Positions 18,138 through 27,494 are shown, numbered from the stretch's first letter. The stretch: 64,000 nucleotides of DNA from an uncultured Thermomicrobiaceae bacterium (GCA_938082375.1 CALKCJ010000026.1:1-64000), one strand, 5' to 3'. A program made the numbers and translations. The notes: generated from the sequence alone by a model not told the origin.

Positions 18138-18806
18138 GTGACGGCGGCTGCGCGTGATGGCACGAAGCGGATCTATGTGCTTGCGCCGATGCAGAGCGAC
18201 GACGTGCCGGAGGTGTCGCAACTCGAACGGAGATGCTTCACGAATCCCTGGCCAGAGTCCGCCTATTACCGGGAGCTGCGCGAACCCGAGCGCAACTACT
18301 ATCTTGTCCTGCGTCACGAGCTGCCGGAGGCGGGAGAACCGGAACCGGAACGAGAGGACGGGCGGGGGCCGTTGGCGCTCCTGCCGCGTCTTCGCCGGCC
18401 GCTGCGGACGACGACGCGGCCGCTGGTCGGCTTTGCCGGTATGTGGATCGTCTATGGGGAGGCCCATGTGACGACGATCGGCGTCTCGCCTGAGCATCGG
18501 AGACTCGGGCTCGGCGAGGTGCTGTTCCTGGCCCTCGTGAGCGAAGCGATTCGTCGCGGTGCTGAATTCCTCACCTTGGAGGTGCGGGTCTCGAACCGGG
18601 CGGCTCAAGCGCTGTATGAGAAGTATGGTCTGACGCGTCGAGGTGTGCGGCCACGCTACTATAGTGACAACGCGGAGGACGCATTCATCATGACGTCGCC
18701 CTCGCTCCGAGACCCGGCATATCGGCAGTATCTCCTCGAGCTGAAGCGGCAGCTTACTGAGAAGCTCGCGCGCGAGCACATCGAGATCGTGGAGCGGACG
18801 GCGTGA
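18138..18806 (+). CDS. rimI: Ribosomal-protein-alanine N-acetyltransferase-like RimI with an insertion
   Basis: This 222-residue GNAT protein has the RimI hallmarks 'LERRCFTNPWPESAYYREL', 'VTTIGVSPEHRRLGLGEVLFLALVSEAIRRGAEFLTLEVRVSNRAAQALYEKYGL' and 'RPRYYSDNAEDAFIM'. RimI usually has about 150 residues. Here a charged and proline-rich insertion (about residues 62-94) sits between strands, and a 30-residue helical tail follows. Bacterial RimI acetylates N-terminal alanine of S18 and commonly lies between tsaB and tsaD, as here. Its stop overlaps the tsaD GTG. Confidence 0.88.
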   Translation: MTAAARDGTKRIYVLAPMQSDDVPEVSQLERRCFTNPWPESAYYRELREPERNYYLVLRHELPEAGEPEPEREDGRGPLALLPRLRRPLRTTTRPLVGFAGMWIVYGEAHVTTIGVSPEHRRLGLGEVLFLALVSEAIRRGAEFLTLEVRVSNRAAQALYEKYGLTRRGVRPRYYSDNAEDAFIMTSPSLRDPAYRQYLLELKRQLTEKLAREHIEIVERTA

Positions 18807-19897
18807 TCATTCTGGGCATCGAAACATCCTGCGATGAGACCTCGGCGGCTGTCGTGCGTGACGGTCGATGGGTGCTCTCCAACGTGATCCGGTCACAGGT
18901 CGACCTGCACGAGCGCTACGGCGGGATTGTTCCCGAGCTCGCCTCACGGCGGCACGTGACGACGATTATCCCGACCATCGATCTGGCCATCGAACAGGCT
19001 GGAATAAGTCCGTCGGCTCTGGATGCGATCGCGGTGACTGAAGGGCCCGGGCTGGCCGGTTCGCTCCTGGTCGGGGTCAATGTCGCGAAGACGCTAGCGT
19101 ACGTTTGGGAGAAACCGCTGATTCCGGTGAATCACCTGGAGGGACACGTCTACGCCAACTGGTTGACGCTGCCAGGGGAGCCGGAGGTCGAGCCACCGAC
19201 CTTTCCGCTGGTCTGCTTGGTCGTCTCCGGCGGGCATACCGAGCTGGTTTTGATGCGTGACCATGGGGACTACGGGTTGCTCGGCCGCACCCTGGACGAC
19301 GCGGCGGGCGAGGCGTTCGACAAGGGTGCGCGGCTGCTCGGGTTGGGTTTTCCTGGTGGCCCGGCGATCCAGCGCGCGGCTGAGCAGGGGCGGCCGGGCC
19401 GGTTTGCGCTACCGCGGGCCTGGCTGGGAGAGAGCTACGATTTCAGCTTCAGCGGCCTGAAGACGGCATTGCTCCGCTTGGTGGAGCAATATCGCCGTCC
19501 GGTGCAGAGGAACCGCCGTTCGACCGCCCGAAAGCCTTTTCCCGAGTACGAGCCGCCGGTCTACGCGCCCACTCTGCCGGTGGCCGACCTTGCTGCCGAG
19601 TACCAAGAGGCAATCGTCGAAGTGCTGGTCGAAAAGACCGCGCGGGCGGCGCGAGACTTCAGGGCGGCGATGGTGCTCCTGGCGGGTGGAGTGGCGGCAA
19701 ATGCGCTTCTGCGCAGACGACTCCAGGAAGCGGTGCCCATCCCGGTACGCTACCCGCCGCCGATCCTGTGCACGGATAACGCCGCGATGATCGCGGGTGC
19801 CGCCTACTACCTGTACCAGCGCGGAGTCACCGCAGGGTTGGAGCTCGATGTCCAAGCACAGCTCCCCCTCGTGACGCGCACGTTGATCCGGACATAG
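18803..19897 (+). CDS. tsaD: tRNA N6-threonylcarbamoyladenosine transferase TsaD
   Basis: This 364-residue catalytic subunit of the t6A synthase transfers threonylcarbamoyl to tRNA A37. It opens with 'ILGIETSCDETSAAVVRDG'. The metal-binding histidines are H111 and H115 in 'VNHLEGHVYANWL', and 'FPLVCLVVSGGHTELVLM', 'DDAAGEAFDKGARLLGLGFPGG', 'FSFSGLKTALLR' and 'LAGGVAANALLRRRL' are family blocks. A 25-residue basic insertion (near 230-255) follows the GLKTA helix. GTG 18803 overlaps the rimI stop. tsaC is not in this window. Confidence 0.96.
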   Translation: MIILGIETSCDETSAAVVRDGRWVLSNVIRSQVDLHERYGGIVPELASRRHVTTIIPTIDLAIEQAGISPSALDAIAVTEGPGLAGSLLVGVNVAKTLAYVWEKPLIPVNHLEGHVYANWLTLPGEPEVEPPTFPLVCLVVSGGHTELVLMRDHGDYGLLGRTLDDAAGEAFDKGARLLGLGFPGGPAIQRAAEQGRPGRFALPRAWLGESYDFSFSGLKTALLRLVEQYRRPVQRNRRSTARKPFPEYEPPVYAPTLPVADLAAEYQEAIVEVLVEKTARAARDFRAAMVLLAGGVAANALLRRRLQEAVPIPVRYPPPILCTDNAAMIAGAAYYLYQRGVTAGLELDVQAQLPLVTRTLIRT

Positions 19898-19924
19898 CCC
19901 GGGAGATCGGGAGGGAAACCGCAC

Positions 19925-20719
19925 ATGGCGTATTCACCGCGGAGTGTGGCAGTCGAGGCTGCAGTGGCTGCTGGCCGGCTGCTCCGCGAGCGGTTGGGGC
20001 GAGTGCACGAGATCCGGTTCAAAGGTGCAGTAAACCTGGTTACCGAGGTCGACGAGGCGAGCGAGCGGCTTATCTTAGAGCGTATTCGCGAGGTTTTCCC
20101 TGAGCATGCAATCCTGAGCGAGGAGCGTGGCCCTGACCTCTCGGCATCGAACGCGCACTATCTCTGGGTAGTCGATCCCCTAGACGGGACCACGAACTTC
20201 GCGCACGGATATCCGCTGTTCGCCGTTTCGATCGCCTTTGTGATCGATGGCGTACCAGAACTCGGTGTCGTTTATCAGCCGGTGCTGGACGAGCTGTTCA
20301 TCGCGCAGCGGGGCACCGGCGCCTTCCTGAATGGGCGACGCATTCGGGTCTCCGATCAGGACTCGATGATCATGGCCCTGCTGGCTACCGGCTTTCCGTA
20401 CGACCTGGAGCGTCGCCAGCAGGCGCTGGCGCACTTTGGACGCTTTACCACGCTCACCCGGGCGATTCGAAGAGACGGGTCAGCCGCGCTCGACCTGTGC
20501 TACGTTGCGGCAGGGAGGTTCGACGGCTTTTGGGAACCGGAGCTGGCCCCTTGGGATACGGCCGCTGGCGCGCTCATCGTGCGTGAAGCTGGGGGAGTCG
20601 TGACCGACTACAGCGGCTGCCCGCTCACGCTCGAGTCAGTGAGTTGTGTCGCCTCGAACGGCAAGCTCCACCAACAGATCCTGGACGTACTACATGCCGA
20701 CCGACCTGATCACGTCTGA
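19925..20719 (+). CDS. Inositol-1-monophosphatase family phosphatase
   Basis: This 264-residue Mg2+-dependent phosphatase has the family motifs 'LVTEVDEASERLI', 'ILSEERG', 'WVVDPLDGTTNFAHGYP' and 'WEPELAPWDTAAGALIVREAGGVVTDY'. The acidic residues needed for metal binding are present. It could act on inositol phosphate, on histidinol phosphate (the nearby his genes make a HisN-like role possible) or on another sugar phosphate. ATG 19925 has GGGAGGGAAA upstream. The next gene overlaps its end by 26 bp. Confidence 0.9.
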   Translation: MAYSPRSVAVEAAVAAGRLLRERLGRVHEIRFKGAVNLVTEVDEASERLILERIREVFPEHAILSEERGPDLSASNAHYLWVVDPLDGTTNFAHGYPLFAVSIAFVIDGVPELGVVYQPVLDELFIAQRGTGAFLNGRRIRVSDQDSMIMALLATGFPYDLERRQQALAHFGRFTTLTRAIRRDGSAALDLCYVAAGRFDGFWEPELAPWDTAAGALIVREAGGVVTDYSGCPLTLESVSCVASNGKLHQQILDVLHADRPDHV

Positions 20720-21650
20720 GCGCTTTCTGTTGCACGAGACCGCTGGCCATCCCGAACGCCCTGAGAGGCTGGTTGCGATCCTGCAGCGGCTGCGAGCTGA
20801 GGGGCTGCTCGCCGGTCGTGCCGTGGTGGAACCGGAGCCGGCTTCGGTCGAGACGGTGGCTCTGATCCACGATTCAGCGTACATCGCCTCGGTCGAGGCG
20901 TTTGCGCGGATGGGCGGAGGCTGGATCGATCCGGACACCTTCGTGTGTCCTGCGTCGTACGACGTGGCGCTGCTGGCAGTCGGCGCTGCGGTTGCAGCAG
21001 TCGACCGGGTGCTGGATGGCCGTGTAGCGCGCGCCTTCGCTCTCGTACGGCCGCCCGGGCATCACGCGGAGCCGAGTCGGGCCATGGGTTTCTGCCTCTT
21101 CAACAATATCGCCGTGGCAGCCCAGCACGCGCTCTCCCACCGCGGCCTGGCGCGAGTGGCCATCCTGGACTGGGACGTCCACCACGGGAACGGTACCCAG
21201 GCCGCCTTCTACGAGACCGACAGTGTCCTGTTCGTTTCGATCCACCAGTGGCCACTGTACCCTGGAACCGGGCGGGCCGACGAGACCGGACGCGGGCGCG
21301 GGCTCGGCTACACGCTGAACTTGCCGTTGCCGCCAGGTACTGGTGACCGAGCGTACTTCGATCTCTTCGATCGCGTCATCGGCCCTCGCCTGGCCGAGTA
21401 CCGCCCCGAGCTGTTGCTGGTCTCGGCCGGCTTCGACGCGCACCGCGACGACCCTTTGGCCGCGATGGAGGTGACGGAAGAAGGCTTCGCCGGAATGGCG
21501 GCGCGGGTACGTCGATGGGCCGACGCACTGTGCGGTGGGCGGCTGGCTCTGGTGCTCGAGGGGGGCTACAATCTCTCCGCACTGGCCGCGAGCGTGGAGG
21601 CGACGCTCCGCGCGCTCGACGACCCCACAGACGATGGGATGACCCGATGA
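20694..21650 (+). CDS. Histone-deacetylase-superfamily (acetoin utilization AcuC-like) hydrolase
   Basis: This 318-residue Zn-dependent deacetylase has 'ETAGHPERPERLVAILQRL', 'ALVRPPGHHAEPSRAMGFCLFNNIAVAA', the metal motif 'ILDWDVHHGNGTQAAFYE' and 'LLVSAGFDAHRDDPLAAMEVTEEGF'. Bacterial members deacetylate polyamines or small acetylated compounds; the substrate here is unknown. ATG 20694 is chosen from homology to the usual N-terminus, inside the end of the phosphatase gene; its ribosome site is weak. Its stop overlaps the hisH ATG (ATGA). Confidence 0.9.
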   Translation: MPTDLITSERFLLHETAGHPERPERLVAILQRLRAEGLLAGRAVVEPEPASVETVALIHDSAYIASVEAFARMGGGWIDPDTFVCPASYDVALLAVGAAVAAVDRVLDGRVARAFALVRPPGHHAEPSRAMGFCLFNNIAVAAQHALSHRGLARVAILDWDVHHGNGTQAAFYETDSVLFVSIHQWPLYPGTGRADETGRGRGLGYTLNLPLPPGTGDRAYFDLFDRVIGPRLAEYRPELLLVSAGFDAHRDDPLAAMEVTEEGFAGMAARVRRWADALCGGRLALVLEGGYNLSALAASVEATLRALDDPTDDGMTR

Positions 21651-22297
21651 GTATCGTGGTTGTCGACTATGGAGCTGGTAACCTCGCAAGCGTCGTCAAC
21701 GCGCTCGAGCGTGTGGGCGCTGGTGCCAAGGTCACGCGGGATCCAGAGGTGATCCGCCGCGCACACGGTGTCATCGTGCCAGGCGTCGGCGCGGCTGCCG
21801 ACACCATGGCGCATCTCGGTTCACTAGGCCTGATTCCTGCCTTGGCCGAGGCCATTCACTGTGGCAAGCCCTACCTCGGTATCTGTATGGGCATGCAGGT
21901 CTTGTTCAGCCTGAGCTACGAGGGTGGCGAGCACCCGTGCCTCGACGTTGTCCCCGGCGTCGTGCGCCGGTTGCCTGGCGGTCAGGCGATCCCCCACATG
22001 GGCTGGAACGCCGTTCGCCAGGTGCGCGCGCACCCGCTCTTCCTCGGCATACCTGATGGTGCTGACTTTTACTTCGTCCATTCTTACTATCCGGATCCCA
22101 GCGAGCGCGACTGGATTGCAGGTGAGACACACTACGGAGTGCGCTTCGCGAGCGTCGTGGCGCGCGGAAACGTGATGGGCACACAGTTTCACCCCGAAAA
22201 GAGCGGTCGTTGGGGGCTCCAGCTTCTCGCTAATTTCGTGCAGCTCGTCAACGCGGCTAGACACCCCCAGCCTACGGAGGCCCCCGCGTGTTCGTGA
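21647..22297 (+). CDS. hisH: Imidazole glycerol phosphate synthase, glutamine amidotransferase subunit
   Basis: This 216-residue class I glutaminase starts 'MSIVVVDYGAGNLASVVNALERVGA'. The triad is C80 in 'YLGICMGMQVLF', H182 and E184 in 'GTQFHPEKSG'. It supplies ammonia to HisF. The start overlaps the preceding stop by ATGA. The hisA GTG lies within its last codons (10 bp overlap), so hisH and hisA are translationally coupled. Confidence 0.95.
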   Translation: MSIVVVDYGAGNLASVVNALERVGAGAKVTRDPEVIRRAHGVIVPGVGAAADTMAHLGSLGLIPALAEAIHCGKPYLGICMGMQVLFSLSYEGGEHPCLDVVPGVVRRLPGGQAIPHMGWNAVRQVRAHPLFLGIPDGADFYFVHSYYPDPSERDWIAGETHYGVRFASVVARGNVMGTQFHPEKSGRWGLQLLANFVQLVNAARHPQPTEAPACS

Positions 22298-23034
22298 TTC
22301 CGGCGATCGATCTCCGGGCCGGGCGCTGCGTGCGTCTCGTCCAGGGCGACTTCGGACGAGAGCGCGTCTACGACGAAGATCCGGTGGCGGTTGCGCACCT
22401 TTGGCAGGAGCGCGGTGCGCCCTGGTTGCACGTGGTCGACCTCGATGGCGCAGTGCAGGGGCTCCCAAGGCAGCTTGATCTGGTCGCCCGCATCGTGCGC
22501 GCGGTGCCCGGCATGCCGGTGCAGTGCGGTGGTGGTCTCAGGACGCTTGAGCACCTGGAGGCTGCCTTTGCGACGGGTGTGACACGGGTGGTCGTCGGTA
22601 CTGCCGCGGTGGAGTCGCCTGACTTCCTGGCGGAGGCAGTCGAGCGCTACGGTGCAAATCGGGTCCTGCTCGGTGTCGACGCACGAGGTGGGAAAGTAGC
22701 TGTGCGCGGCTGGCTGGAGACGACGGACATGCCAGCCGAGGCGGTGATCCGGGCAGCCCAGCAGCACGGGATTCGCCGAGTAGTGTATACCGATATCGAG
22801 CGTGACGGCACCCTGAGCGCGCCGAACTTCGACGCAATCGCGGCGGTGGCTGGGCTCGGGGTGTCTGTCATCGCATCGGGCGGAATCGCGTCGCGCGCGC
22901 ACTTGCAGCGGCTGGCCGAGCTTGTTGGTGTGGAAGCCGCGATCGTCGGGCGCGGGCTGTACGATGGCACCGTTCGGTGTTCGAGCCCGGAGGACTGGTG
23001 GATCGAGTCGGATGCTGACGAAAGGCGCAGGTAG
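22288..23034 (+). CDS. hisA: Phosphoribosyl-formimino-AICAR-phosphate isomerase
   Basis: This 248-residue TIM barrel performs the Amadori rearrangement of ProFAR in histidine synthesis. The catalytic aspartates are D8 ('VIPAIDLRAGRCVRLVQGDF') and D131 ('LLGVDARGGKVAVRGW'). 'PVQCGGGLRT', 'VVYTDIERDGTLSAPNF' and 'VIASGGIASRAHL' complete the family pattern. No fused PriA-specific evidence is seen. GTG 22288 has ACGGAGG seven bases upstream. The next ATG follows its stop directly. Confidence 0.94.
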   Translation: MFVIPAIDLRAGRCVRLVQGDFGRERVYDEDPVAVAHLWQERGAPWLHVVDLDGAVQGLPRQLDLVARIVRAVPGMPVQCGGGLRTLEHLEAAFATGVTRVVVGTAAVESPDFLAEAVERYGANRVLLGVDARGGKVAVRGWLETTDMPAEAVIRAAQQHGIRRVVYTDIERDGTLSAPNFDAIAAVAGLGVSVIASGGIASRAHLQRLAELVGVEAAIVGRGLYDGTVRCSSPEDWWIESDADERRR

Positions 23035-24159
23035 ATGGATTCGCGGCCTGAGCGGGCCGACCTGGTCAATCTCGCACGCGAGGAGGAGCGACGCCGCCGT
23101 GCGGAGGCACGCCAGCAGGCACTTCAGGCGCAGCTTGACGAGCTGCGCCATCTGATCCGAGAGCTGGTCAGTCGTCAGCTTCGACTCGAAGAAGAGCTTA
23201 AGGCGAGCGAGGCCGAGTGGGCCGAGCAGCGACAGGCGCTCGAACAGCACCGGCATGAAGTGGCTCAGGCTGCGCAGGCGCGCCAGCTTGAAGAAGCGCG
23301 ATTCCGCCAGCAACTCACAGAACTCGCACAGCGCATCGATGAGTCGACACGGCCGATCCGATCGTTGCAAGCGCACGTGGCTGAGCTTCTCGAAGCTGTG
23401 CGCCGGCAAAGGGAGGACACCGGCCACGACACTCGCCGGTACGACGAGCTACGTATCCTCATCGATCACCTCGCCTCTCACATCGAGCGGCTCTCGGTCG
23501 TTGGCCAGTCGCTGCGCTCATCGATCGATGCGGTCACGCTCGAGGTGGAACGGCTCAGTCGCGAGCTTGGTAAGACCCAGGACGGGCTGCGAATCGTTGA
23601 ACAGGACGCGCGACGGCGTGTCACCGAAGTGTTCCAGGAGGTCGAATCCCTCAAGGCGCAGATCAAGGATGGTCAGGCCAGGCAGCAGATGGCCCAGGCC
23701 CAGATCGAGGGTCTGCGGGAAAACTTGGAGACCCTCGAGCCTCGCTTCAGCGAGGTATCGGCCGAGATCGATCGGCTGGCTGCGGAGATCGAGCGGGTGA
23801 GGTCACACGCGCTCGAGCGCGACGAGCTGACCGAAGAGCGGGTGGAAGAAGTGCGGCAACAGTTCGAGAGTCAGCTTCGTGACCTCATGGCACTAGGAGA
23901 GCAGCGACACAGCCGTTCCAGCGAACAGCTCGAGCAGCTGACGGCGATTGATCGCGAGTTGGGCTATCGTGTCGACCTCATCGAGGTCAAACTTGAAGAG
24001 CTGCGCGAGATCGATCGCCAACTGCGGAGCGAGCTGTGGCGGCTCCATGAGCAGCGGGCGCGTTGGCGTCTGGAACAAGCGCAGCAAGAGCTCGAGCGAG
24101 TGATCGAAGCGCGACAGGCGGTCGAGCGCGGCGACAGCCGCGCGGGAGAGTCGCACTGA
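23035..24159 (+). CDS. Long coiled-coil protein of unknown function inside the his operon
   Basis: This 374-residue protein is almost wholly heptad-rich, with very high Glu, Arg, Gln and Leu and few aromatic residues. It has no signal peptide, membrane segment or cysteine that I can find. It looks SMC-arm- or myosin-like in composition, but I see no ATPase head or other domain. Its ATG directly follows the hisA stop and its stop overlaps the hisF ATG (TGATG), so it must be co-translated with both enzymes. I do not recognise the family. A cytoplasmic structural or scaffold role is only inference. Confidence 0.85.
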   Translation: MDSRPERADLVNLAREEERRRRAEARQQALQAQLDELRHLIRELVSRQLRLEEELKASEAEWAEQRQALEQHRHEVAQAAQARQLEEARFRQQLTELAQRIDESTRPIRSLQAHVAELLEAVRRQREDTGHDTRRYDELRILIDHLASHIERLSVVGQSLRSSIDAVTLEVERLSRELGKTQDGLRIVEQDARRRVTEVFQEVESLKAQIKDGQARQQMAQAQIEGLRENLETLEPRFSEVSAEIDRLAAEIERVRSHALERDELTEERVEEVRQQFESQLRDLMALGEQRHSRSSEQLEQLTAIDRELGYRVDLIEVKLEELREIDRQLRSELWRLHEQRARWRLEQAQQELERVIEARQAVERGDSRAGESH

Positions 24160-24923
24160 TGCTCAAGCGACGCGTGATCCCCTGCCTCGACGTAACCGGT
24201 GGGCGTGTCGTCAAAGGGATCCAGTTCGTGCAGCTTCGCGATGCCGGTGACCCGGCCGAGCTGGCGGCCCGCTACGATCAGGAAGGGGCAGACGAGCTCG
24301 TCTTCCTGGACATCACCGCGACGAGCGACGGACGGGACACGATGGTTGAGGTCGTTCGCCGTACCGCGCGGCAGGTGTTCATTCCCCTCACGGTCGGAGG
24401 TGGGGTGCGGACACCGGACGATATGTACCGGCTACTGCGGGCTGGGGCCGATAAGGTGAGTGTGAACAGTGCTGCGGTGGCGGATCCGCAGTTGATCGAG
24501 GTGTGTGCGCGCCGGTTCGGGAGCCAGTGCGTGGTGCTGGCCATCGACGCGCGACGCCGGGGAGACGGAGACTGGGAAGTCTACACGCACGGGGGGAGGC
24601 GTCCAACAGGCCTCGACGCGGTCGCCTGGGCGCGTCGAGGGGTCGAGCTCGGGGCTGGCGAGATCCTCCTGACGAGCATGGACGCCGACGGTACTCAGGC
24701 TGGCTATGATCTGCAGCTCGTGCGCGCGGTGGTCGATGCCGTGCCGGTGCCTGTGATCGCCTCAGGGGGGGCCGGGACGCTCGAGCACCTGTACGAGGCC
24801 CTGGCTGTCGGCGGGGCTCACGCGGTGCTGGCAGCATCGATGTTCCATTTCGGCCAGCACAGTCTTGCCGAGGTGAAGCAGTACCTCGCTGAACGCGGTT
24901 TGCCGGTTCGGCAAACTTGGTAA
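24159..24923 (+). CDS. hisF: Imidazole glycerol phosphate synthase cyclase subunit
   Basis: This 254-residue TIM barrel joins PRFAR and ammonia from HisH to give IGP and AICAR. Catalytic aspartates D11 ('[19 protein letters not shown]') and D130 ('VVLAIDARR') are present, as are '[31 protein letters not shown]' and '[16 protein letters not shown]'. It is the last gene of the run: no hisI or hisE follows within the window. Confidence 0.95.
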   Translation: MLKRRVIPCLDVTGGRVVKGIQFVQLRDAGDPAELAARYDQEGADELVFLDITATSDGRDTMVEVVRRTARQVFIPLTVGGGVRTPDDMYRLLRAGADKVSVNSAAVADPQLIEVCARRFGSQCVVLAIDARRRGDGDWEVYTHGGRRPTGLDAVAWARRGVELGAGEILLTSMDADGTQAGYDLQLVRAVVDAVPVPVIASGGAGTLEHLYEALAVGGAHAVLAASMFHFGQHSLAEVKQYLAERGLPVRQTW

Positions 24924-25220
24924 CGGATTTGTCCGAGTACAGGTCTAGCTCTCGAGCCTTCATGCCATAAGGACGGAGGTACTGGATCGAGAGTTGACAG
25001 GAGCGTTCAGGCCGTGGTAGCCTGCGGGCGATGGGGCCGCTCCTGGGGGACGGCGGAGACGCGCTGGTTCGAGACAGAGGGGACAGGGCCCGGAGCGAGC
25101 CGGGGAAGTGCTCGTTCCTTAGTCGTTCGAACTGGGAGGTGAGGCCTAAGACAAGCGACGCGTACCACTAAGGTGCCCAAGGCGCCAGCGAACTCGTTGA
25201 CCTAGGGAAGGGGAGGTCGA
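24924..25220 (+). promoter_or_regulatory. Promoter and long GC-rich leader of the NlpC/P60 gene
   Basis: TTGACA at 24994-24999 and TAGCCT at 25018-25023 (18 bp spacer) form a plausible promoter, giving a leader of about 190 nt. The leader contains several short inverted repeats, for example GGGCCCGG...CCGGGG near 25085-25115. Actinobacterial and firmicute NlpC/P60 genes are often under a c-di-AMP riboswitch, so I looked for its conserved core but could not recognise it. Confidence 0.45.
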
Positions 25221-26522
25221 TTGGGGAAGCGGCGACAGCGCCCCACGTGGGTGTACGCGGTTCTCGCCTCGACGGTTGTGGCGCTCCTTACTGCGCCTGT
25301 CGCACTCGCCGATACTGATCTTGTCATTGGCAGTGCCGGTGTCGTCAGCTACACCAACGGAGACGGGGTGAATCTCCGTGCGGAGCCAGGTCTCCAGGCG
25401 ACGGTGATAACCGCGTTCGAAGAAGGGACGCGCCTCATCGTCGAAGCCGGGCCACAGGCGGCTGCGAACGGCACGTTGTGGTACAAGGTCAGCCGTGGTG
25501 GTGTGAGTGGGTGGGTTCTGAGCGATTTCCTAGCTCGGGTGGTGCCGTCACCGGGGGACGTGGTGATCGTTCAGGGCACCGATGGGCATGGGCTGCGCCT
25601 GCGCGACGGCGCGAGCTTCGCGGCAGCGACACTGACGGTCATCCCTGAGGGAGCTGAGGCAAGCGTCGTGGGAGAGACAACCCGCGACAGCGAGGGCAAC
25701 AGGTGGGCCCGGGTGAGCTATGCCGGTATCGTTGGATATGCCTTCAGCGCCTTCCTGGCCGTCAAGCTCGGGGAGTCTGTTGCTCATAGCCAGGAGACGC
25801 AGGCGACGACTCAGTCACCTACGTCCTCAGGCGTCGTCGTCGGGAGCAACGTTGTGGTAACCAATACTGATGGACAAGGCCTCAACATCCGATACGATGC
25901 CGGTTATGGTGCTACCATCGCGACTATCGCGCCCGAGGGCACCGTCATGCGGGTGATCGCCGGCCCGCGCACGGACAACCAGGGTATCACCTGGTGGGGT
26001 GTGGATTATGCCGGTCTCCAGGGATGGGCCCATGGTGGCTACCTTGCACCAACTGACAAGGAGCCAGCACAGCCGACGGCGCAGAGCACGGCAGCAGCGG
26101 TGAACCCAGCAAACAGCGGGCAGGGCTCCACGGCTCCAGCCAGCAGTATCGGCGAGCAGATCGTCGCCACAGCCATGCAGTATCTCGGGTACCCCTATCT
26201 CTGGGGTGGCACGACGCCAGCGGGGTTCGACTGCTCCGGCTTCGTCTACTACGTGATGAACCAGGTGACCGGTGGTGGGTTCCCGCGCAGCCTCGAGGCG
26301 CAAGCCGTAAGTGGAGTCTACGTCGACCCCAGCAACCTGCAGCTGGGCGACCTGGTGTTCTTCCAGAACACGTACATGTGGGGCCTATCGCACACCGGCA
26401 TCTACATTGGCAATGGCCAGTTCATCCATTCTTCTAATGAGACGACGGGCGTGATCATCAGTAATCTCTGGGACGGGTACTGGGGGCCACGCTTCTACAC
26501 GGCACGTCGGGTGGGCACCTGA
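25221..26522 (+). CDS. Secreted SH3b-repeat NlpC/P60 peptidoglycan hydrolase
   Basis: This 433-residue protein has a signal peptide (basic start, hydrophobic residues 10-28, cleavage near 'ALAD'). Three SH3b domains follow at about residues 38-107, 112-175 and 208-275. A Thr/Ser/Gln-rich linker leads to an NlpC/P60 cysteine peptidase. The catalytic triad is C338 ('GFDCSGFVYYV'), H391 ('LSHTGIYIGNG') and H403 ('FIHSSNE'). It probably cleaves D-Glu-diaminopimelate bonds in the wall stem peptide. TTG 25221 has AGGGGAGG five bases upstream. Confidence 0.93.
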   Translation: MGKRRQRPTWVYAVLASTVVALLTAPVALADTDLVIGSAGVVSYTNGDGVNLRAEPGLQATVITAFEEGTRLIVEAGPQAAANGTLWYKVSRGGVSGWVLSDFLARVVPSPGDVVIVQGTDGHGLRLRDGASFAAATLTVIPEGAEASVVGETTRDSEGNRWARVSYAGIVGYAFSAFLAVKLGESVAHSQETQATTQSPTSSGVVVGSNVVVTNTDGQGLNIRYDAGYGATIATIAPEGTVMRVIAGPRTDNQGITWWGVDYAGLQGWAHGGYLAPTDKEPAQPTAQSTAAAVNPANSGQGSTAPASSIGEQIVATAMQYLGYPYLWGGTTPAGFDCSGFVYYVMNQVTGGGFPRSLEAQAVSGVYVDPSNLQLGDLVFFQNTYMWGLSHTGIYIGNGQFIHSSNETTGVIISNLWDGYWGPRFYTARRVGT

Positions 26523-26604
26523 CGGCGGCGTGCGCGGACGGGCTCTAGCCCTTGCCGCGCGACAGGTCGGAGGTTCGTCCTCGACGACAACTGAACTCCG
26601 CTAC

Positions 26605-26640
26605 CCGGCGCGGCTCCTCACAGCCGCGCCGGATTTGCCT
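26605..26640 (+). terminator. Intrinsic-terminator-like hairpin after the NlpC/P60 gene
   Basis: A perfect 11 bp stem, CCGGCGCGGCT (26605-26615) with AGCCGCGCCGG (26622-26632), encloses the loop CCTCAC. A short ATTTGCCTT tract follows on the plus strand. The T-run is weak but the stem is strong. Confidence 0.55.
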
Positions 26641-26808
26641 TGCCGCGGAGCGCTCGGCGCGGATCGGCGCCCGCAAGTCCCCATCGGGCGGAGGCCGGTG
26701 GGCACAAAATGGATAAGAGTTGAACAGCGTTTGACCTGTTCGGCCGATCGCCCGTGCTCTACATCTTCGTCGTGACGATTCTCTTCGCCGTCTCGAAGGA
26801 GGAAGACG

Positions 26809-27408
26809 ATGGCCTGGCAGGTTTCGGGGCAGATGCTCGAGGTGTGCAACTGCACGCTCCTCTGCCCGTGCTGGCTCGATCTGAGCGTCCAGCCGGATCA
26901 CGGTTGGTGCGGGACCGCAGTTCTGTTCGATATCGAGCAGGGTAACTCTGATGGTGTCGAGCTATCTGGCCGACGCGTCGTCATGGCAGGGAACATCCCC
27001 GGCCCGTTCGCTGGCGGCAACTTCACGATCCGCTTCTACATCGACGCCCAGGCCAGCGAGGAGCAGCGGAGCGAACTGGAAGCGATCTTCTCCGGCCAGA
27101 AAGGCGGGCCTTTGGCCGCTCTCGGGCCAGCCGTCGGGAAGCTTCTTCCCACCGCCGTGACTGAGATCGATCTGCAGCGCAACGTCGTTCTAACCGCTAC
27201 CATCGGGCAGGCGGGCCGGTTACAGTGGGCCCCGCGCAAGGACTCGGCCGGCCGGGCGACGAAGGTAGAATCTGCCGAGGGGATGGCCGTCTGGGCGGTT
27301 GCAGGAGGACAACCGGCGAAGACGACCGGCAGCCGGTGGTCGGATCCGGAAATGCTCCCCTGGGAGGGCGACTCGGGCATGATCAGCTGGTTCACCTGGC
27401 GCGGCTGA
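26809..27408 (+). CDS. DUF1326-family protein
   Basis: This 199-residue soluble protein has the DUF1326 N-terminus with a four-cysteine cluster, C13-x-C15-x3-C19-x-C21, in 'CNCTLLCPCWLD'. The family motifs 'GNIPGPFAGGNFTIRFYID' and 'EQRSELEAIFSGQKGGPLAAL' also fit. The cysteines suggest metal binding, with copper as my guess. It precedes a DUF2182 membrane protein by 86 bp, a pairing I recall from other genomes, so the two probably work together. ATG 26809 follows AAGGAGGAAGACG. Confidence 0.85.
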   Translation: MAWQVSGQMLEVCNCTLLCPCWLDLSVQPDHGWCGTAVLFDIEQGNSDGVELSGRRVVMAGNIPGPFAGGNFTIRFYIDAQASEEQRSELEAIFSGQKGGPLAALGPAVGKLLPTAVTEIDLQRNVVLTATIGQAGRLQWAPRKDSAGRATKVESAEGMAVWAVAGGQPAKTTGSRWSDPEMLPWEGDSGMISWFTWRG

Positions 27409-27494
27409 GCCGTTAAGGCCGCCGGGCGGGCAGGGCCGCTTGGATCTCGGAGCCGGACGCGAGGATACCGCTGGCGGATCGAGGAGACACGGCT

